Positions 61,870 through 64,000 of a stretch of DNA of 64,000 nt are shown here, in pieces (the first letter of the stretch is position 1; each line of letters opens with the position of its first letter). Source of the DNA: JAJRXR01 sp041987545. GTDB taxonomy: Bacteria > Planctomycetota > Phycisphaerae > Phycisphaerales > UBA1924. Under the pieces are notes generated by a model that saw only the letters and a list, made by a program, of their open reading frames with translations, was not told the DNA's origin and made no database searches. The stretch spans positions 1-64,000 of the forward strand of contig JBHIWH010000002.1 of NCBI GenBank assembly GCA_041987545.1, written 5' to 3'. Made by a program: the position numbers and the translations under genes.

Positions 61870-61900
61870 GCGGGCCCGTCGAGTTGTTCGGCGGGCCCGC
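61870..61900 (+). terminator. Hairpin after the HTH-receiver gene
   Basis: A 9-bp stem (GCGGGCCCG/CGGGCCCGC) with a 13-base loop and then TTCGTG, between two convergent genes. T-poor, so only a probable terminator, possibly serving both directions. Confidence 0.5.
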
Positions 61901-61911
61901 TTCGTGCGCTG

Positions 61912-62634
61912 CTATCGCACCCACCCGCTCGAGGCCCGCAGCTCGCCGTCTTCCATCGCGAGGTCGACCGCCCGTGCCGCCAGCAGCCTCGTCGAGTCGA
62001 GCACCGGCAGCGCCGAGTTGTCCTCGCTCACGATGAGGGGGATCTCGGTGCAGCCGAGCACGACGCACTCGGCGCCGCGCGACTTCAGCCCCTCGATCGC
62101 GGACAGGAACCGCCCCGTGGTGCTGTCCGAGAACACGCCGCGGCACAACTCGTCGAAGATCGCCGCGTGCAGCACGCCCCGTGTCCCCTCGTCGGGGATC
62201 AGCCGCTCCATCCCCCTCGACTCGAGCGCCCGGGCGTAGACCGGGCCGGTCATCGTCCACTCCGTCCCGAGCAGGCCGACCCGGGACCACCCCCGCCGCT
62301 CGATCTCGCCGCAGACGACGTCGGCGATGTGCAGGCCCGGGATCGGGGCCCGCTCGGCGAGCTTCTCGAGCACGATGTGGGCCGTGTTGTCCGGGCAGAC
62401 GTAGAAGTCAGCGCCGGCGGATGCGACCTGCTGGATGCCCCGGCTCAGCAAGCCGCCCACGGCGTCGTGATCGTCCGAGTCCCACCCCGGCATGCTCAGC
62501 GCCATCGGCACGGCGCTGAGCACGATCTCGGGGTGCATGTGCGGTCCGAGCCGCTCGCCACCCTCGCGGCACGCCGTGATGAAGCACAACGCCCCGCCCT
62601 CCGCGCTGTGCGCCACGATGCCGATCGTCTTCAC
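61912..62634 (-). CDS. Aspartate/glutamate racemase family protein
   Basis: 240 aa. Cofactor-independent racemase with two catalytic cysteines: Cys80 in VCPDNTAH and Cys195 in LGCTEIPLI. The N-terminal KTIGIVAHSAEGGALCF resembles AspR/YgeA. Probably interconverts L- and D-aspartate (or glutamate) for cell-wall or other use. Starts at ATG 62634. It converges with the HTH-receiver gene and follows the M42 peptidase gene by 39 bp on the same strand. Confidence 0.92.
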   Translation of the reverse strand: MKTIGIVAHSAEGGALCFITACREGGERLGPHMHPEIVLSAVPMALSMPGWDSDDHDAVGGLLSRGIQQVASAGADFYVCPDNTAHIVLEKLAERAPIPGLHIADVVCGEIERRGWSRVGLLGTEWTMTGPVYARALESRGMERLIPDEGTRGVLHAAIFDELCRGVFSDSTTGRFLSAIEGLKSRGAECVVLGCTEIPLIVSEDNSALPVLDSTRLLAARAVDLAMEDGELRASSGWVR

Positions 62635-62673
62635 AGATCGCCCCCGAACCCCGCGTGTTGCGACCGAATCCGC

Positions 62674-63762
62674 CTACTTGCTCGCCATGTACGCGGCCAG
62701 GACGTCGCACGCGGCCTGCAGGTCTCGCTTGTCCGCCATCTCGGTCACGGTGTGGATGTACCGGGTGCCGACGGTGATCCCGATCGCCTTCGCTCCGGCC
62801 GCCGACTGCTGGGCCGCGGCCCCGTCCTGGCCGCCCGCGGCCAGGATCGAACGCTGGTACTTGATCTTCTTCTTCTTGGCCAGCGCCTCGACCTCGCGGA
62901 CCAGGTCGGCGTCGGCGATGAAGGACCCGTCCTTGATGTGCAGGGCGAACCCCTCGCCCTGGACCGTCACCCGCTCCGACTCGGGCACGCCCGGCGTGTC
63001 GCACGAGAGCGTCACATCGACCCCGATGCCCACATCGGGGCGCACGGCGTAGGACGCCGTCCTCGCCCCGCGGAGGCCGACCTCCTCCTGGCATGTGAAG
63101 GCGACGACGATCTCGCAGTCGTGCCCGGCGCCGGACTTGTCCAACTGCCGCACCGACTCGATCCCGAGCCAGCACGCGACCCGGTTGTCCATGGCCTTGC
63201 TGACGACCTTGTGCCCGATCTCGATCAGCGGCTCGTCCATGACGATGAAGTCGCCGACCTGGACCTTCTTGCGGACCTCGTCGGCGTCGAGGCCGAGGTC
63301 GACGAAAAACTCCTTGACCTCGGGGACTTTCTTCCGGTCGTCGGGGCTGGAGATGTGCACCGGACGCCCGCCGGGGTTCATCACGCCCTTGTAGTCGCCG
63401 TCGTCGGTGCACACGAGCACGCGCCGGCTGAACAGGTTCCGGGGATCGAACCCGCCCGCGGGGTTCACCCACAGGAAGCCCTTGTCGTCGATCGAGTAGA
63501 CGAAGAACCCGATCTCGTCCGTGTGGCACAGGACCATGACCTTGGGCGCCCCCTCGACCGGCTTGCCCTTGGCGCCCTTGCCCGATCCCTTGCCCTTGCC
63601 GCCGGCCCGCGGGAAACGACGGCAGATGAGCGAGCCCATCGCGTCCGTCTCCACCTCGTCGAACAGGCCCTTGATCTCCTTCTGGATCAGGGCGCGGACG
63701 CGGTGCTCTCTCCCGGGCACACCCGGAGTCTCGCAGAGTCGGCGGAGCAGGTCGATGTTCAA
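62674..63762 (-). CDS. M42 family metallo-aminopeptidase
   Basis: 362 aa. Zinc-site blocks: CHTDEIGF (His80), MDNRVACW (Asp), TCQEEVGLRGA (Glu-Glu), DVTLSCDTP (Asp) and the C-terminal RYIHTVTE (His). M42 enzymes (PepA/YsdC/FrvX-like) form large tetrahedral aminopeptidase complexes in the cytoplasm. Unusual is a Gly/Lys-rich insert at about residues 53-69 (GGKGKGSGKGAKGK), placed just before the catalytic domain strand; it is short and may be a flexible loop. The racemase lies downstream on the same strand. Confidence 0.93.
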   Translation of the reverse strand: MNIDLLRRLCETPGVPGREHRVRALIQKEIKGLFDEVETDAMGSLICRRFPRAGGKGKGSGKGAKGKPVEGAPKVMVLCHTDEIGFFVYSIDDKGFLWVNPAGGFDPRNLFSRRVLVCTDDGDYKGVMNPGGRPVHISSPDDRKKVPEVKEFFVDLGLDADEVRKKVQVGDFIVMDEPLIEIGHKVVSKAMDNRVACWLGIESVRQLDKSGAGHDCEIVVAFTCQEEVGLRGARTASYAVRPDVGIGVDVTLSCDTPGVPESERVTVQGEGFALHIKDGSFIADADLVREVEALAKKKKIKYQRSILAAGGQDGAAAQQSAAGAKAIGITVGTRYIHTVTEMADKRDLQAACDVLAAYMASK

Positions 63763-63847
63763 AGCTGGTCTCCTCGTGAAAGGTCTAGAGCATAGACCGG
63801 GGCCGGGGGGCGCCCGCGGGCCCTGGGGCGGGCCATACGCTTGCCCG

Positions 63848-64000
63848 ATGACCGCCCGATCCCCCCTGCTCGACGCGCACCGATCCCGCGAGGCGATGCT
63901 CGCGACCTACGGCACGCACGAGTTGGGCGCGTCGATCGTCGCGGCGTTCGGGCCGCTCGAGATCGAGTACGCCGCCCTCCGGAAGCACGCGGTCGTCTTC
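63848..64000 (+). CDS. GcvT/YgfZ family protein, truncated by the window end
   Basis: 51 codons are visible, from ATG 63848, running off the window. The text EYAALRKHAVVF matches the start of glycine-cleavage T-protein and YgfZ folate-binding proteins. Whether it is the aminomethyltransferase or the iron-sulfur-assembly YgfZ cannot be told from this fragment; YgfZ-type proteins often stand alone as here. It is divergent from the M42 gene. Confidence 0.8.
   Translation, partial: MTARSPLLDAHRSREAMLATYGTHELGASIVAAFGPLEIEYAALRKHAVVF

Overview
The window is very GC-rich DNA with almost only G/C-ending codons and densely packed genes. It fits a planctomycete of the class Phycisphaerae. The strongest lineage clues are two secreted proteins ending in paired GC-type dockerin modules (ADLAEPFG...DVIAFL...GCP), a C-x2-CGYD...CPECG zinc ribbon of the style common in planctomycete proteins, lysine-rich histone-H1-like tails on an HU protein and on a DksA-like protein, an HTH-plus-receiver regulator, and an unusually long SecA. 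The lineage call is inferred from protein style; there is no rRNA gene in the window.

Layout. 1-9 kb: a CsgG/LPP20-like protein, a membrane Ser/Thr kinase, a putative lipoprotein, an exported protein of unknown function, a coupled Gfo/Idh/MocA dehydrogenase and SSF symporter pair, and glutaminase. 9-18 kb: tRNA-Pro(CGG) with its terminator, a type IV pilin-like protein, a 1369-residue SecA, a stand-alone TSCPD domain of the class II ribonucleotide reductase kind, a D-2-hydroxyacid dehydrogenase, an EEP-family hydrolase and the HU-like protein. 18-30 kb: an M28 peptidase and CstA (peptide use), pseudouridine-5'-phosphate glycosidase, two GC-dockerin proteins (one a secreted nuclease-like enzyme), a response regulator and a PBP4-type D-Ala-D-Ala carboxypeptidase. 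30-39 kb: a long-form UbiD decarboxylase, a methyltransferase, an ABC-2 exporter pair, ProC, AccA, a DksA-like protein overlapping LspA, and a membrane protein with helical repeats. 39-52 kb: cupin, metallo-beta-lactamase-fold hydrolase, two tandem DinB-like proteins, ThiF/MoeB, GNAT, a large lipoprotein, rpsL-rpsG, MazG-like, two SpoIIE-type phosphatases, PduO-type cobalamin adenosyltransferase and RecJ. 52-64 kb: a TPR lipoprotein interrupted by an assembly gap, a secretin with a very long acidic tail, three pseudopilins, a HEAT-like protein with an embedded receiver-like domain, the HTH-receiver regulator, an Asp/Glu racemase, an M42 aminopeptidase, and the start of a GcvT/YgfZ-family gene.

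How it fits together. The 51.6-60.8 kb block is all on the minus strand and looks like part of a type II secretion or type IV pilus-like export machine (secretin, GspG- and GspH-like pseudopilins, TPR and HEAT proteins) without the ATPase or inner-membrane platform genes in view. The GC-dockerin proteins and the M28 peptidase have Sec signal peptides, so SecA and such a machine could act in sequence on them; this is inference. Sensing is represented by the membrane kinase, two SpoIIE-type phosphatases with membrane N-termini and two receiver proteins.

The most notable points are the three tandem W-x4-F repeats inserted in SecA, the receiver-like domain inside the HEAT-like protein, the zinc ribbon inside CstA, abrupt codon-use changes within two genes, an Arg at the streptomycin-linked lysine position of ribosomal protein S12, and an artefactual 55-bp duplication around a run of Ns at 52,196-52,204.
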